Source of the DNA: Solirubrobacterales bacterium
GTDB taxonomy: Bacteria; Actinomycetota; Thermoleophilia; Solirubrobacterales; Solirubrobacteraceae
Reading direction: 5' to 3'
NCBI GenBank assembly: GCA_019244745.1
Contig: JAFASF010000257.1
Span: 1-37,279, forward strand
DNA: 37,279 bases
A model generated the notes under the pieces. The model was not told where the DNA came from, made no database searches, and saw only the letters and a program-made list of their open reading frames with translations. The stretch's first letter is position 1; each line of letters begins with the position of its first letter. Made by a program: the position numbers and the translations under genes. Of the stretch, positions 18,127-27,428 are shown in pieces.

Positions 18127-19082
18127 GTTTCCGCGAACGCTCGCTCTTCGCGCCCTGCGGGCTTATTCGGATCAACGCTGGGCTCGGCCGTAAGCGCGTA
18201 GAACATGGACTCGAGGGGACTGATCAGCAGCTCCAGGCGGCGGACCGCCACGCCGGCGTCCCCGAGCGCGAGCGCGAACGGGTCCAGACATCCCTCTTCG
18301 GCGCTGAGGACGAGGCCACCGTCGCGCGCGGGCACCGCGCGGATCCCTTCCCGGCGCTCGGCCACTTCCAATGCGCGGGGGTCGTCGCTCGTCCCGAGCG
18401 CGTACGTGGAAGCCTGAGCGCGGGCTTGTAACTCCCCGCCCGTTCCGTCCCACACCACCCGCCCGCGGCGCAGCACCGTGAAGCTGTCACAGACGTTCTC
18501 GACCTCGCCGATCTGGTGGCTGGAGAGCACGATCGCCGCCCCACCTGCGGCCAGCTCGCGAACCAGCTCTCCCACCTCGCGCACGCCGGCCGGGTCAAGG
18601 CCAGCGGTGGGCTCATCGAGGAGCAGCAGCCGGGGTGCACGCAGCAACGATGCGGCGATACCGAGGCGCTGTTTCATTCCGGTCGAGTAGCCGCTCAGGC
18701 GATCGCCGGCGCGCGCGGCGAGGCCGACCCGTTCCAGAACAGAGACGATTCTCGCGCTTGCCTCGCCGCCGTCCAGCTCGGCCAGCAGTTCGAGGTTCAC
18801 GCGGCCCGACAGATAGGGATAGAAGCTCGGATCCTCGACGAATCCCGCCACCCCGGCGAGCGCGGACGGATCGGAGGTGTCGAGAGGCCGGCCGAACAGC
18901 TGTACCGAGCCGGCGTCGGCTCGCACGAGCCCGAGCAGGATCCGGAGCAGGGTCGTCTTGCCGGCGCCGTTTGGACCCAGCAACCCCCGCACCTCGCCCT
19001 CCTCGACGGTCAGGTCGACGGCGTCGAGCGCGCAGGTCGACTCGAAGTGCTTAGCGAGGCCGCTAGCACGAACCGCTGCCAC
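18123..19082 (-). CDS. ABC transporter ATP-binding protein
   Basis: LLGPNGAGKTTLLRILLG (Walker A), LSGYSTGMKQRLGIAASLL (signature), LLLLDEPTAGLDP (Walker B); likely GTG start at 19082 rather than ORF start 19154. Confidence 0.94.
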   Translation of the reverse strand: MAAVRASGLAKHFESTCALDAVDLTVEEGEVRGLLGPNGAGKTTLLRILLGLVRADAGSVQLFGRPLDTSDPSALAGVAGFVEDPSFYPYLSGRVNLELLAELDGGEASARIVSVLERVGLAARAGDRLSGYSTGMKQRLGIAASLLRAPRLLLLDEPTAGLDPAGVREVGELVRELAAGGAAIVLSSHQIGEVENVCDSFTVLRRGRVVWDGTGGELQARAQASTYALGTSDDPRALEVAERREGIRAVPARDGGLVLSAEEGCLDPFALALGDAGVAVRRLELLISPLESMFYALTAEPSVDPNKPAGREERAFAET

Positions 19083-19187
19083 GATGGGACACCTTACTGA
19101 CCGAAGACACCCGTGACGGGAACACGAGCGCGGCGTCAAGGTTGCGACGGCCACCGGGCGGGCGACGCTTTCGAGTAGCCTGCGGTC

Positions 19188-19523
19188 ATGGATCCCGAGC
19201 GCGCGCGCGAGTTGCTCGAACGCGAGCGCACCCGCGTCGAAGAATCGCTGGCCGCTCTCCAGCGCGAAGGACCGCTGGAGGGCGACGAGCGCCTCGAGCC
19301 GGGCGACGTGGATTCAGAGGATCTCTACCAGGACGAGTTCGACGCCGGCCGCATCGAGGATCTCCGCCGCCAGCTCGCCGCCGTTCAGCGCGCCGAGGAG
19401 CGGCTCGCGGCCGGCACCTACGGGCTCTCGGTGGTGAGCGGCAATCCGATCCCGGACGCGCGACTCGAGGCGCTACCGACGGCCGAGACCACCATCGAGG
19501 AGTCGGAGCGCTACGGTCCCTGA
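19188..19523 (+). CDS. DksA/TraR-like protein with degenerate (cysteine-less) zinc finger
   Basis: Coiled-coil RARELLERERTRVEESLAALQ plus AEERLAAGTYGLSVVSGNPIPDARLEALPTAETTIEESERYG aligning by eye to the DksA C-terminus, with all zinc-ligand Cys replaced. Confidence 0.82.
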   Translation: MDPERARELLERERTRVEESLAALQREGPLEGDERLEPGDVDSEDLYQDEFDAGRIEDLRRQLAAVQRAEERLAAGTYGLSVVSGNPIPDARLEALPTAETTIEESERYGP

Positions 19524-19545
19524 CCGAGCTGGCCGGACGCTGACG

Positions 19546-20370
19546 CTACTCACCGCGCCAGACCGGCGGGCGCTTCTCTAGGAACGCGGTCATTCCCTCC
19601 TGCGCGTCGGCGGCGAGCGCGTTTTCGGTCATGACCACCTTGCAGTGCTCGTACGCGCCGTGCTCCGTCTGGTCCACCTGGGAGTAGAAAGCGCGCTTTC
19701 CGGTGGCGACGGTGTAGGAGCTCGAGCGCGCGATCGCGTCGATCAGCTCTAGCACCGCGGAGTCGAGCTCCTCGGCGGGCACCACTCGGTTTATGAGCCC
19801 CCAGTCGAGCGCGGTGGCCGCGTCGATCGGCTCCCCGGTCAGCAGCATCTGCATCGCCCGCTTGCGGCCCACCGCGCGGGACACCGGCACCATCGGGGTG
19901 GTGCAGAACAGGCCGATGTTGACGCCGGGCGTCGCGAAGCGCGCCTCGTCGGCGGCGACCGCCAGATCGCAAGCGGCTACGAGCTGACAACCGGCCGCCG
20001 TCGCAATCCCCTGCACCTTGGCGATCACGGGCTGGGTCAGCTCGTGGATTGTCTCCATCATCAGCGTGCAGACACCAAACAGCTCGCGGTAGAACGACTC
20101 CTCGCGCCCGATCATCTCAGATAGATCGTGTCCGGCGGAGAAGGCCGCTCCGGCCGCCTCGATCACGATGGCGCGCGTGTCGCCCTGGGATGACGCCTCG
20201 CGGAGGGCTGCGATGACCTCGTCCATGAGCTCCAACGAGAGCGCGTTTCGCTTTTCGGCGCGGTTGAGGGTGATCCACGCCGCGTGGTCGTGCGAGGAAA
20301 CGAGGACATTCCGATAGCCGGTGCCGGATACGGTGCTCACGGCATTGAGCTTACCGGTCGGCGAACACAT
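19546..20370 (-). CDS. enoyl-CoA hydratase/isomerase family protein
   Basis: ITLNRAEKRNALSLELMDEV, AGAAFSAGHDLSEM, QPVIAKVQGIATAAGCQLVAACDLAVAADEARFATPGVNIGLFCTTPMV. Confidence 0.93.
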   Translation of the reverse strand: MCSPTGKLNAVSTVSGTGYRNVLVSSHDHAAWITLNRAEKRNALSLELMDEVIAALREASSQGDTRAIVIEAAGAAFSAGHDLSEMIGREESFYRELFGVCTLMMETIHELTQPVIAKVQGIATAAGCQLVAACDLAVAADEARFATPGVNIGLFCTTPMVPVSRAVGRKRAMQMLLTGEPIDAATALDWGLINRVVPAEELDSAVLELIDAIARSSSYTVATGKRAFYSQVDQTEHGAYEHCKVVMTENALAADAQEGMTAFLEKRPPVWRGE

Positions 20371-20379
20371 GGCCCGGAT

Positions 20380-21147
20380 TCAGCTCGGCCACCTTATCTC
20401 GAGCGGCGCCGGAGTGTCATAGCGGGCGGCGTACTCGTGCATGCCCCGCAGCTCCTCGGGGGGCTCGCCGCACAGCAGCCACTGCGAGTGCGGGCACGGC
20501 TGGAGGTGCCCCGCATCGGTGAGCGAGCGGATGGCGGACGTCACCGAGGGACGGTGCGCGCCGACGACGAGCCCGAGCAGGTTGTGGGTGAGCGGAAGCG
20601 GGATCTTGATGCCGCGAGGCGTCACCCGGCCCCAGCGGTCGGCGAAGTGCCAAAGCACGAGCATCAGGCGATCATCGACCCGGCGCATGTGGCAGACGGC
20701 CAGGTGAAACGACAGCCAGTAGACGCGCAGCATGGCTCGCCGGGCAACGGCGGCGGGGATCTCCGGCCAGCGGGCCACCCGCGCGGCGAACGCTCGATCG
20801 AGCACCGCCAGCCGCAGAGACTGTGCCACCTGCCAACTGACCTCTGTGTTCACCGAGGTCTCCGCCCCGACCCTCAGCCATGGCTGCGTGACGTCGCCCG
20901 GCCCCAGCAGCTCCGCGCACGAGCGTTCTCCGACCGTGACCTTTCGGACGAGCAGCCCGTCGACCACCAGAAGCCCGAGGCTCCCGACGGCGTCAAAATC
21001 GTCGTCCGAGGCGTGCCAGGGACCTTTTGGGTAGTGCACGATTCGGGCGACAGCGTGCCTCTGTGCCACCGCGAACTCATCGGGCGAGAGATCCTCGCCC
21101 AGATCCGGATCGCGATCGAGCACCGAACCAGCAGAAACCGACGTCAT
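20380..21147 (-). CDS. Crp/Fnr-family transcriptional regulator
   Basis: N-terminal effector-domain-like region; RVTPRGIKIPLPLTHNLLGLVVGAHRPSVTSAIRSLTDAGHL winged HTH typical of the Crp family. Confidence 0.82.
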   Translation of the reverse strand: MTSVSAGSVLDRDPDLGEDLSPDEFAVAQRHAVARIVHYPKGPWHASDDDFDAVGSLGLLVVDGLLVRKVTVGERSCAELLGPGDVTQPWLRVGAETSVNTEVSWQVAQSLRLAVLDRAFAARVARWPEIPAAVARRAMLRVYWLSFHLAVCHMRRVDDRLMLVLWHFADRWGRVTPRGIKIPLPLTHNLLGLVVGAHRPSVTSAIRSLTDAGHLQPCPHSQWLLCGEPPEELRGMHEYAARYDTPAPLEIRWPS

Positions 21148-21192
21148 CCTTGGCCCTCCGCTTATCGGCTGATCGTAGACCTGTGCGCCCTG

Positions 21193-21579
21193 TTATGACC
21201 GCTCGGCGCACAGATGATCGAGATGACAGATGGCGAGAACCCGCATGACCGATCGGCTCGGCCGCACTACGCGCACGCCCGATCGCCGTTCACCCATCAG
21301 GTCCAGCGCGTTCTCCAGGGCATGCACCAACTGCGCGTCGGCAAACGTGACGCCCTCGAGGTCTACAACGAGACGCTCCGGCCGCTCATCCACGGCACCG
21401 GCGATGGCCTCGTGCAACAGGTCAGCCGTCGCGAGGTCGAGCTCACCGGCGACGCGGATGTGCGCGGTCCCCCCGGCCTGCGGCAGACGCTGAACCCGCA
21501 TCCGATTCCTTGCCGCGTAGATCCATTGCGGCGGATTGTTAACGTCGCTTCTGGCCGGGCCTAACTGGGGTGTCTGCAC
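21193..21579 (-). CDS. STAS-domain protein (anti-sigma-factor antagonist-like)
   Basis: AHIRVAGELDLATADLLHEAIAGAVDERPERLVVDLEGVTFADAQLVHALENALD; start could instead be the internal Met near 21501. Confidence 0.8.
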   Translation of the reverse strand: MQTPQLGPARSDVNNPPQWIYAARNRMRVQRLPQAGGTAHIRVAGELDLATADLLHEAIAGAVDERPERLVVDLEGVTFADAQLVHALENALDLMGERRSGVRVVRPSRSVMRVLAICHLDHLCAERS

Positions 21580-21602
21580 GCTGACATTCGTGGTCCCGGC
21601 GC

Positions 21603-21640
21603 ATACCGTCGCCCGCCAGCCCGCGCAACCGGGACGGTAT
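21603..21640 (-). terminator. Stem-loop downstream of peptidase gene
   Basis: ATACCGTC(GC)CCG ... CGGGACGGTAT, ~11 bp with a small bulge, just past the minus-strand gene ending at 21646. Confidence 0.4.
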
Positions 21641-21645
21641 TTCGG

Positions 21646-22047
21646 CTACGAGCGTGGCGGTGCGGATGAGGCGGACGCCCTGCGCGCCTCCTCCTCGTAG
21701 GGGTTGCGCGCGTACCCCGATCGCAGATAGGAGAGGGGCATCCGCAACGGGCGATGCTGCATCTGCCAGACGTGGCAGAGCTCGTGGCATATCAGCTCGT
21801 CGTCCGTGATGAGGTCAGCCGAGCGGAGGAGGATGAGGTTCCACATCGCATAGCCGTCGAAACGGCGAAACCACGGCAGCCGGAAGAGCCAACCCGGGGC
21901 GACGATCCGCACGCGGGCGACTCGCACCGGCTGCTCGTAGAGCTCCAGGAGGTCGAGGCGAGCCTTTGCGCGCCTCAGGGCGGCGCGCGCTTCGGCTGAG
22001 GCAACTCGGAGGTGACCTCCAGCGGTCCCTTGTTCACCGCCGGTCAA
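21646..22047 (-). CDS. small putative zinc metallopeptidase (HExxH-type)
   Basis: LITDDELICHELCHVWQMQHRPLRMPLSYLRSGYARNPYEEEA: HELCH conforms to HExxH with a downstream EEEA. It is the C-terminal part of ORF 21646..23571; TTG 22047 overlaps the MFS stop (TTGA). Confidence 0.72.
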   Translation of the reverse strand: MTGGEQGTAGGHLRVASAEARAALRRAKARLDLLELYEQPVRVARVRIVAPGWLFRLPWFRRFDGYAMWNLILLRSADLITDDELICHELCHVWQMQHRPLRMPLSYLRSGYARNPYEEEARRASASSAPPRS

Positions 22048-23627
22048 CGAGCCTCTGAACCCTGATGAGAGGCCGCGGCCGTGGCGACGTCGCCCGGATA
22101 GGTGTGCCGCGCTCGCAGCAGGACGAGGCCGGCGGCGGCGAGCGTGCTCAACAGCAGCAGGAAGCAGATCTCGAGGCCCCTGGCGGCGCTGGGCGAGATC
22201 GGCCCGGGGTGGGTCCCGATCGGAGCCTGGGCGGGCACGATGCCGGCGATCCCATCGGCAAGCGCTCCGAACACCAGCGGCGCGAGCGCCTGAGCGAGCG
22301 AGCGCAGCACGGTGCGCACGCTCTCCGCGCGCCCCCAGAGGCCGGCGGGCATGATGTCGAGCCTGGCAGCGTCCAGCGGCGGGTTGGCGGCGGACAGCAG
22401 TGAGGCACCCGCGATGTCGAACCACATCGCCGGCGTCAGATGGCTGCCGAGGATGCCCGGGATAAGCAAGGCGGCCGCGGCCAGATAGCACAGCGCCGGG
22501 ACCCAGACGCGCACCTCGAGGTACCCGCGCCGGACCAATTCGTCGGTGATGCGTCCGCTGACCAGGGTTCCGAGCATCGCGCCAGCGACGAGCAGCGCCA
22601 GCACGAGCTCGGCCGTGGCCTGGCTTGCGTGATAGTGGCCGCGCACGAACAGCAATGCGAACGTCGACAGCCCGGAAAAGTAGAAGTAACCCAGCGAGGA
22701 GCTGACGATCAGGTGGATATTGGTCGGGATCGAGAGGATGTAGCGGATCGAAGGCATCAGACCCAGGGCTCGCGCGTCGGTGTCCAGCACCAGCTTTGGA
22801 TCCGGGGTCGCCCCGAGTCGTCGGGCCGCCTCCCGGGCGAGGTCGTCCGTCTCCGCCTCCGGCTCTTCGTCCTCCTCGAGCCACGAATCCACATCCGGCC
22901 GCGCTGCCGCCTCCTCGACCGCCTGCTTGAGATCGACGACGCCGGGCGTGAGCCGGCTCTGTCCTCCGCGCAGGGGCTCGGGCACGGTCCGGTAGAGCTC
23001 GCGCGCGAGGAAGAACCCCGGGATCGCCAATAGGAAGAACGCCGCCCGCCACGTGATCAGGCTCGCCACGCTCCCGCTGATGATGAACCCGACCGCGGTG
23101 CCGGCGATCTCTCCGCCCAGTATGTACGCGTAGACCCGACCGCGCTCCCCGGCGGGGAAGTAGTCGCCCGTCAGCGAGGCGATCGCCGGGCCGGCGGTCG
23201 CGGTGACCGCGCCGAGCAGCAGGCGCGTGAGCAGCAGGCTCGAATAGCTGCCGGCGAAGGCGCTGAAGAGCGAGGCGATGCTCCAGAGCACGATGCTGAT
23301 CGACAGCATCGGGATGCGCTTGATCCGGTCGACGAGGAGCCCGACCGGAAGCGTGAACCCGGCGCCGACGAGCAACGTCACCGAGCTCAGCAGCCCGATC
23401 TTCGTGTTGCCGATGTGCAGCGCACTCTCGAGCTGCGGCGCAACGGCTCCTACCGTTGCCGTGTCGGCGCCCTGGAGTGCCAAAACGGCGCCAAAGATGG
23501 TGATCACGCGCGCTCGGGCCGGACCTCCGACGCGCTTCACGACCTGGCCGCGCACCAGGTGGGCGGCCCACCTCGTGGCGCGCACCGCCTCGCGGCCGGC
23601 GCTTTCGGCCGCGTCGCGGGCCGCCAC
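22044..23627 (-). CDS. MFS transporter with acidic cytoplasmic loop
   Basis: FTLPVGLLVDRIKRIPML, LTGDYFPAGERGRVYAYILGGEIAGTAVGFIISG; acidic loop SWLEEDEEPEAETDD; GTG at 23627 preferred to ORF start 23834. Confidence 0.85.
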   Translation of the reverse strand: MAARDAAESAGREAVRATRWAAHLVRGQVVKRVGGPARARVITIFGAVLALQGADTATVGAVAPQLESALHIGNTKIGLLSSVTLLVGAGFTLPVGLLVDRIKRIPMLSISIVLWSIASLFSAFAGSYSSLLLTRLLLGAVTATAGPAIASLTGDYFPAGERGRVYAYILGGEIAGTAVGFIISGSVASLITWRAAFFLLAIPGFFLARELYRTVPEPLRGGQSRLTPGVVDLKQAVEEAAARPDVDSWLEEDEEPEAETDDLAREAARRLGATPDPKLVLDTDARALGLMPSIRYILSIPTNIHLIVSSSLGYFYFSGLSTFALLFVRGHYHASQATAELVLALLVAGAMLGTLVSGRITDELVRRGYLEVRVWVPALCYLAAAALLIPGILGSHLTPAMWFDIAGASLLSAANPPLDAARLDIMPAGLWGRAESVRTVLRSLAQALAPLVFGALADGIAGIVPAQAPIGTHPGPISPSAARGLEICFLLLLSTLAAAGLVLLRARHTYPGDVATAAASHQGSEAR

Positions 23628-23886
23628 CTCAGCTCTCCCGCCGATCAGGCGAGCCCGAGCGGCCCCCGACGGATCGATCTGATCGCAACCGTGGCATTCA
23701 CCCCAGTATTGCGACCTATCGGTCGCGGCCGCGATGGGCGGCCGCACCGAGGTCAGTCCGAGGACCGGGCACGCGGCGAGTTGATTCGCCTCCGGCCCCC
23801 GTGGTCGCCCCATTGGACCCGCGCCACGATCCACCCCGCTGAAGTGACGCCGCGGCGGGCCCGGCGACGGATTCGCCGCCGACGGC

Positions 23887-25461
23887 TCAGGACCGCGCGA
23901 GGGTGATCAGCGCTGCGCTCGCCGGTGGCAGTTGGACCACGTATCGGTCCTGAATGGGATGGAGAGTCGCCCGGGTCGATGAGCCGGACAGCTCGCCGGT
24001 GGCAGTCCGAGCCCCGAAGGTCTGACCGGCGATCGCGACGTGCGCCGTGGCCCTGAGTCCGGGCGCGCGCAAGCGCTCGAGAGTACCGGCAGCGCTCGCG
24101 CCGGGCGAGCGGACGGCAACCGTGATGGCCCGGTTTCGGGCGTCGTTGATCAGAACGATGCGGATGGTCCCATCGCGCGCCCGCGCGGCCCAGACCCGTA
24201 GGTTGGGTCGTCCGGGGGCCTCGGCGAGCAACAGTCGGGAACCGGCGGGGGCCGCACGCGCGAACATCAGCAGCCCGTAATACATGGGTTTAACGTGCGC
24301 CTCCCAGCGGCCCCCGGCGCCGGCGAACGTGAAAGGTCCGTAGACCGCGTCCGTGAAGGTGTGGATGTTGACCCCGTCGGCTCCGACCTTGGCCATGTTG
24401 AAGAGCGCGTCGAGGACCCACAGGGCCGAGGCGAACGTGTTGCTGACTCCGCGCGCCCCACCGCAGGAGACGTCGTTGAGCTCGTCCACACGGAACTGGA
24501 GCCCGCGGCGGTGCGCGACCGCCACGGCACCCTGAAGGCTTGCCGCGGGGCCGACCGAAGCGTCGCGGGAGAGGAGGTGGGGGATAGTCGGTGAGGTCGG
24601 CGAGCCAGGAGGCGTGAAGCAGCGGTGAAGCGGATAGCGGTGGAAGGTCACGAGGCGAACGCGCGGGTTGGCTCCGAGGTACCGGTTGAGTCCGGCGATC
24701 CAGGCCGGCGCACCCGAGGCCGGTCCGACGAGCGGCACGCCATGTGGCAGCGCGGAGCTGATCGCCGCGTAGTCGCGCAGGTAGGAACCAAAGCCGTAGG
24801 TCACGGGCCGCCCGGGCACGCTCACCCCACCGGCTGTGTCGTACCAGCCCAGCGCCCCGTACGCCTCGGGCTCATTGCCGAGCTCGAACCCCGCGATCAA
24901 CTTCCGGCCCAGGCCTTTCAGCAGGGCCCGCGCTTCGGTCGCCGCGATCGCCGGATCGTCCGCCTCGAAGTTGATTCCCAGGATGAGGCGGGCGCCCATC
25001 GCATGCGCGGTCGCGCGGGCCATCGAGACCCACCGTGCGTTGAGCGTGTACCGAATGCCCGGGGGTTTGGACACGCCCGGCGTCGGCCACCACGTCCAGT
25101 CAGTCGTGTCGCCGCCGAAGCGAATCACCGGCGACCCGCCGGGAGTGAGCGCCCGGACGAGCTGAATGAACGTCGGGTTCGGGCTGGCCGGGTTGCGCCC
25201 GGAATACGGCAGCAGAGACCGATATTCGATCGAGAAACCGACGAACGCCGAGGGGATCGGTCGGCTGATCGGGAGCGGGGTTATGTTGATCCGCAGCGCG
25301 TACTTCGGGATCGTGGGCCGCGCGTCGGCGTCGTTATCGGCGGACAGCTCGCGAGCGGGGAGTGCCACGACGGCGACTACGACTACCGCAACCAGCGCGT
25401 ACGCCAGCCGGCGGCGGCGCGTGATCGCCCGGACAGCGTCGATTAGCCTGGCGGACCGCAA
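23887..25461 (-). CDS. membrane-anchored/secreted glycoside hydrolase, GH79-like
   Basis: N-terminal TM (YALVAVVVVAVVALPA), FVGFSIEYRSLLPYSG, IRFGGDTTDWTWW, LILGINFEADDP, IAGFELGNEPEAYG (acid/base E), FRVDELNDVSCGG (candidate nucleophile E), C-terminal beta domain. Confidence 0.75.
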   Translation of the reverse strand: MRSARLIDAVRAITRRRRLAYALVAVVVVAVVALPARELSADNDADARPTIPKYALRINITPLPISRPIPSAFVGFSIEYRSLLPYSGRNPASPNPTFIQLVRALTPGGSPVIRFGGDTTDWTWWPTPGVSKPPGIRYTLNARWVSMARATAHAMGARLILGINFEADDPAIAATEARALLKGLGRKLIAGFELGNEPEAYGALGWYDTAGGVSVPGRPVTYGFGSYLRDYAAISSALPHGVPLVGPASGAPAWIAGLNRYLGANPRVRLVTFHRYPLHRCFTPPGSPTSPTIPHLLSRDASVGPAASLQGAVAVAHRRGLQFRVDELNDVSCGGARGVSNTFASALWVLDALFNMAKVGADGVNIHTFTDAVYGPFTFAGAGGRWEAHVKPMYYGLLMFARAAPAGSRLLLAEAPGRPNLRVWAARARDGTIRIVLINDARNRAITVAVRSPGASAAGTLERLRAPGLRATAHVAIAGQTFGARTATGELSGSSTRATLHPIQDRYVVQLPPASAALITLARS

Positions 25462-25676
25462 CGCGACGAATATGTCACAGGCGAGGGCTCGCTCCGCCCC
25501 GCGAAGGCGCCGGCACTGACTCGCTCGGTCGCGAAAATCAGCCCGAGCACCGATGGCACGACATCGCCGGCATCGTCGTCGAGCGGCAGATCGAGCCGGT
25601 CTCCGCGCCCCCTTCGACGATCGCAGCGGGCATTATCCGGAAGCGGGCCGGAGATACGACGCTGAAAGACGAAGAT

Positions 25677-27428
25677 ATGTCAGGTTCTAAGGCCGGAGAC
25701 AGTGGACGCGATCCGCGGGCCGGCGAAATCATCAGCTTTCTGCGCTCCCACGGGGCCGAGCGACTCGGCCACGCGGGCGGTCGCACGTTGCTCGACCATC
25801 TCGTGGGGACGTACGAGATCGTACGCCGCTGGGAGCAACCTCTCGTGTTCCAGCACGCGGCGCTGGTGCACAGCGTGTACGGAACCGACGTCTACGCCCG
25901 GCGGCTGCTGCCCCTTTCGAGGCGAGAAGATGTGGTCCGGGTCGCGGGAGATCAAGCCGAGCGCTTGGCGTATCTGTTCTGCGCGACCCCCCGCGATCTC
26001 CTCTTCGCGGGCACCCATGTCTGGGCTCGGGATCTCCCTGGTGTCAGCGATCGAGACGCGCACGATCAACCGGCCGCCACACGAGCCGAGCTGGACGCGC
26101 TCGTACTTCTGCACATGGCAAATAGGGCCGAGCAGGCGCGCGCGGAGGATGGGTCGCCGGCGCCGTGGCTGACGGACGTGCGCGAATTGGCTGAGCTGCT
26201 GATCGGCAGCGACGCCGTGACCCTCCCCTTGTTCGTGGCTGAACTCGCCGCGTTCTCCGAGGACGATGAAGCGCTAACCCGGCGCGCATACCGCGACGGG
26301 ATGGCTCGAGCCGACGATCCTGGGGCGATGGCGAACCTGATGGCGCTGGCGGCGGCGGCCTGTCCGGTAGTGCCCGAACCGTGCATTTGGCAGGCCTACC
26401 TGTCGCGCTGCCGGGGAGGCATGTCGATGGCGCGATGGTGGGCGCGATGTGCCCGCCGGCGACTCCTTACCCTCGGTACAGCTTGGGACAAGCGGCTGAG
26501 TTTCGACGAGTGGCTTGAGCTCGCGGGGGTACTCGCACAGCCACCCGATCGGCGGTCACCGGAGTCAGCCGGCGCGAGCGCCAGCCCGCGCGCGCTCTAC
26601 GAGACAGTGGCGCGTGGTCACGTCGATGCGGTCTCCGGACGCGACTCGTCGAGGTCCACGACCCAGCCAACCGCGCTGCCGGATGCGGCGGCGGGTAGGA
26701 GGCGCTTCCACCGCTACGTCGACACGTTCGCCCACGGGGACGATCTCCCCCTGAGAGGGGTCTACCCGCAGTTGGATGGCCAGCCCTGGTACGACCCCTC
26801 GGAGTTTCCCCTGGTGAGCTACCTGGAGTCGCACTATGACGCGATTCGGGATGAGATCTTGGGGCTCGGGTCTTTGCCATTTCACCGCGAGAGCGAACGG
26901 ATCAAGCGATCCGGGGAGTGGGATGTGGCGTTTCTCTACGAACGCGGACGCCGGAGGGACGCGATGTGCGACGCATGCCCGGTGACCACGCGGGGCATCG
27001 AGTCCTACCCGGCCATGCGCACGGTCGCGGGCTTGATCTACGCGTCTCGGATGCGAGGCGGAACGCACATTGAGGCTCACCGCGGCCCCACGAACCTGAG
27101 GGTACGTTGCCACCTGGGGATCCAGGTGCCCGAAGGGGATTGCGGGATCCGGGTAGCCGACGAGACCCGGCAATGGCGCGAAGGGCAGTGCCTCGTGTTC
27201 GACGATCATTTCGAGCACGAAGCTTGGAATCACACCGACGAGGACCGGATCGTGCTGATCGTCGATATGTGGCATCCGGGGCTGTCGCCCACGGAAGTAC
27301 GCCTGCTCGAGGGGCTGCACAGGTACGCCTACGCGTACGCGCGGCAGCTCAGCAAGTACTGGTCCTCGAACGCCGCGGCCGCCGGCGGGCGGGGCGGCGG
27401 TAAGCCGCGTCCGCAGGCTCTCGGTTAG
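25677..27428 (+). CDS. Two-domain protein: DUF6817/HD-like N-terminus plus aspartyl/asparaginyl beta-hydroxylase-like C-terminus
   Basis: N-term FLRSHGAERLGHAGGRTLLDHLVGTYEIVRRW...HAALVHSVYGTDVY; C-term THIEAHRGPTNLRVRCHLGIQVPEGDCGIRVADETRQWREGQCLVFDDHFEHEAWNHTDEDRIVLIVDMWHP (AspH motif). Confidence 0.88.
   Translation: MSGSKAGDSGRDPRAGEIISFLRSHGAERLGHAGGRTLLDHLVGTYEIVRRWEQPLVFQHAALVHSVYGTDVYARRLLPLSRREDVVRVAGDQAERLAYLFCATPRDLLFAGTHVWARDLPGVSDRDAHDQPAATRAELDALVLLHMANRAEQARAEDGSPAPWLTDVRELAELLIGSDAVTLPLFVAELAAFSEDDEALTRRAYRDGMARADDPGAMANLMALAAAACPVVPEPCIWQAYLSRCRGGMSMARWWARCARRRLLTLGTAWDKRLSFDEWLELAGVLAQPPDRRSPESAGASASPRALYETVARGHVDAVSGRDSSRSTTQPTALPDAAAGRRRFHRYVDTFAHGDDLPLRGVYPQLDGQPWYDPSEFPLVSYLESHYDAIRDEILGLGSLPFHRESERIKRSGEWDVAFLYERGRRRDAMCDACPVTTRGIESYPAMRTVAGLIYASRMRGGTHIEAHRGPTNLRVRCHLGIQVPEGDCGIRVADETRQWREGQCLVFDDHFEHEAWNHTDEDRIVLIVDMWHPGLSPTEVRLLEGLHRYAYAYARQLSKYWSSNAAAAGGRGGGKPRPQALG

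Noticed and set aside
16913-18175. 420-aa minus-strand ORF overlapping the ABC-2 permease
   Set aside because: Arg-rich, no hydrophobic segments; the alternative frame 16774..18126 is the permease.
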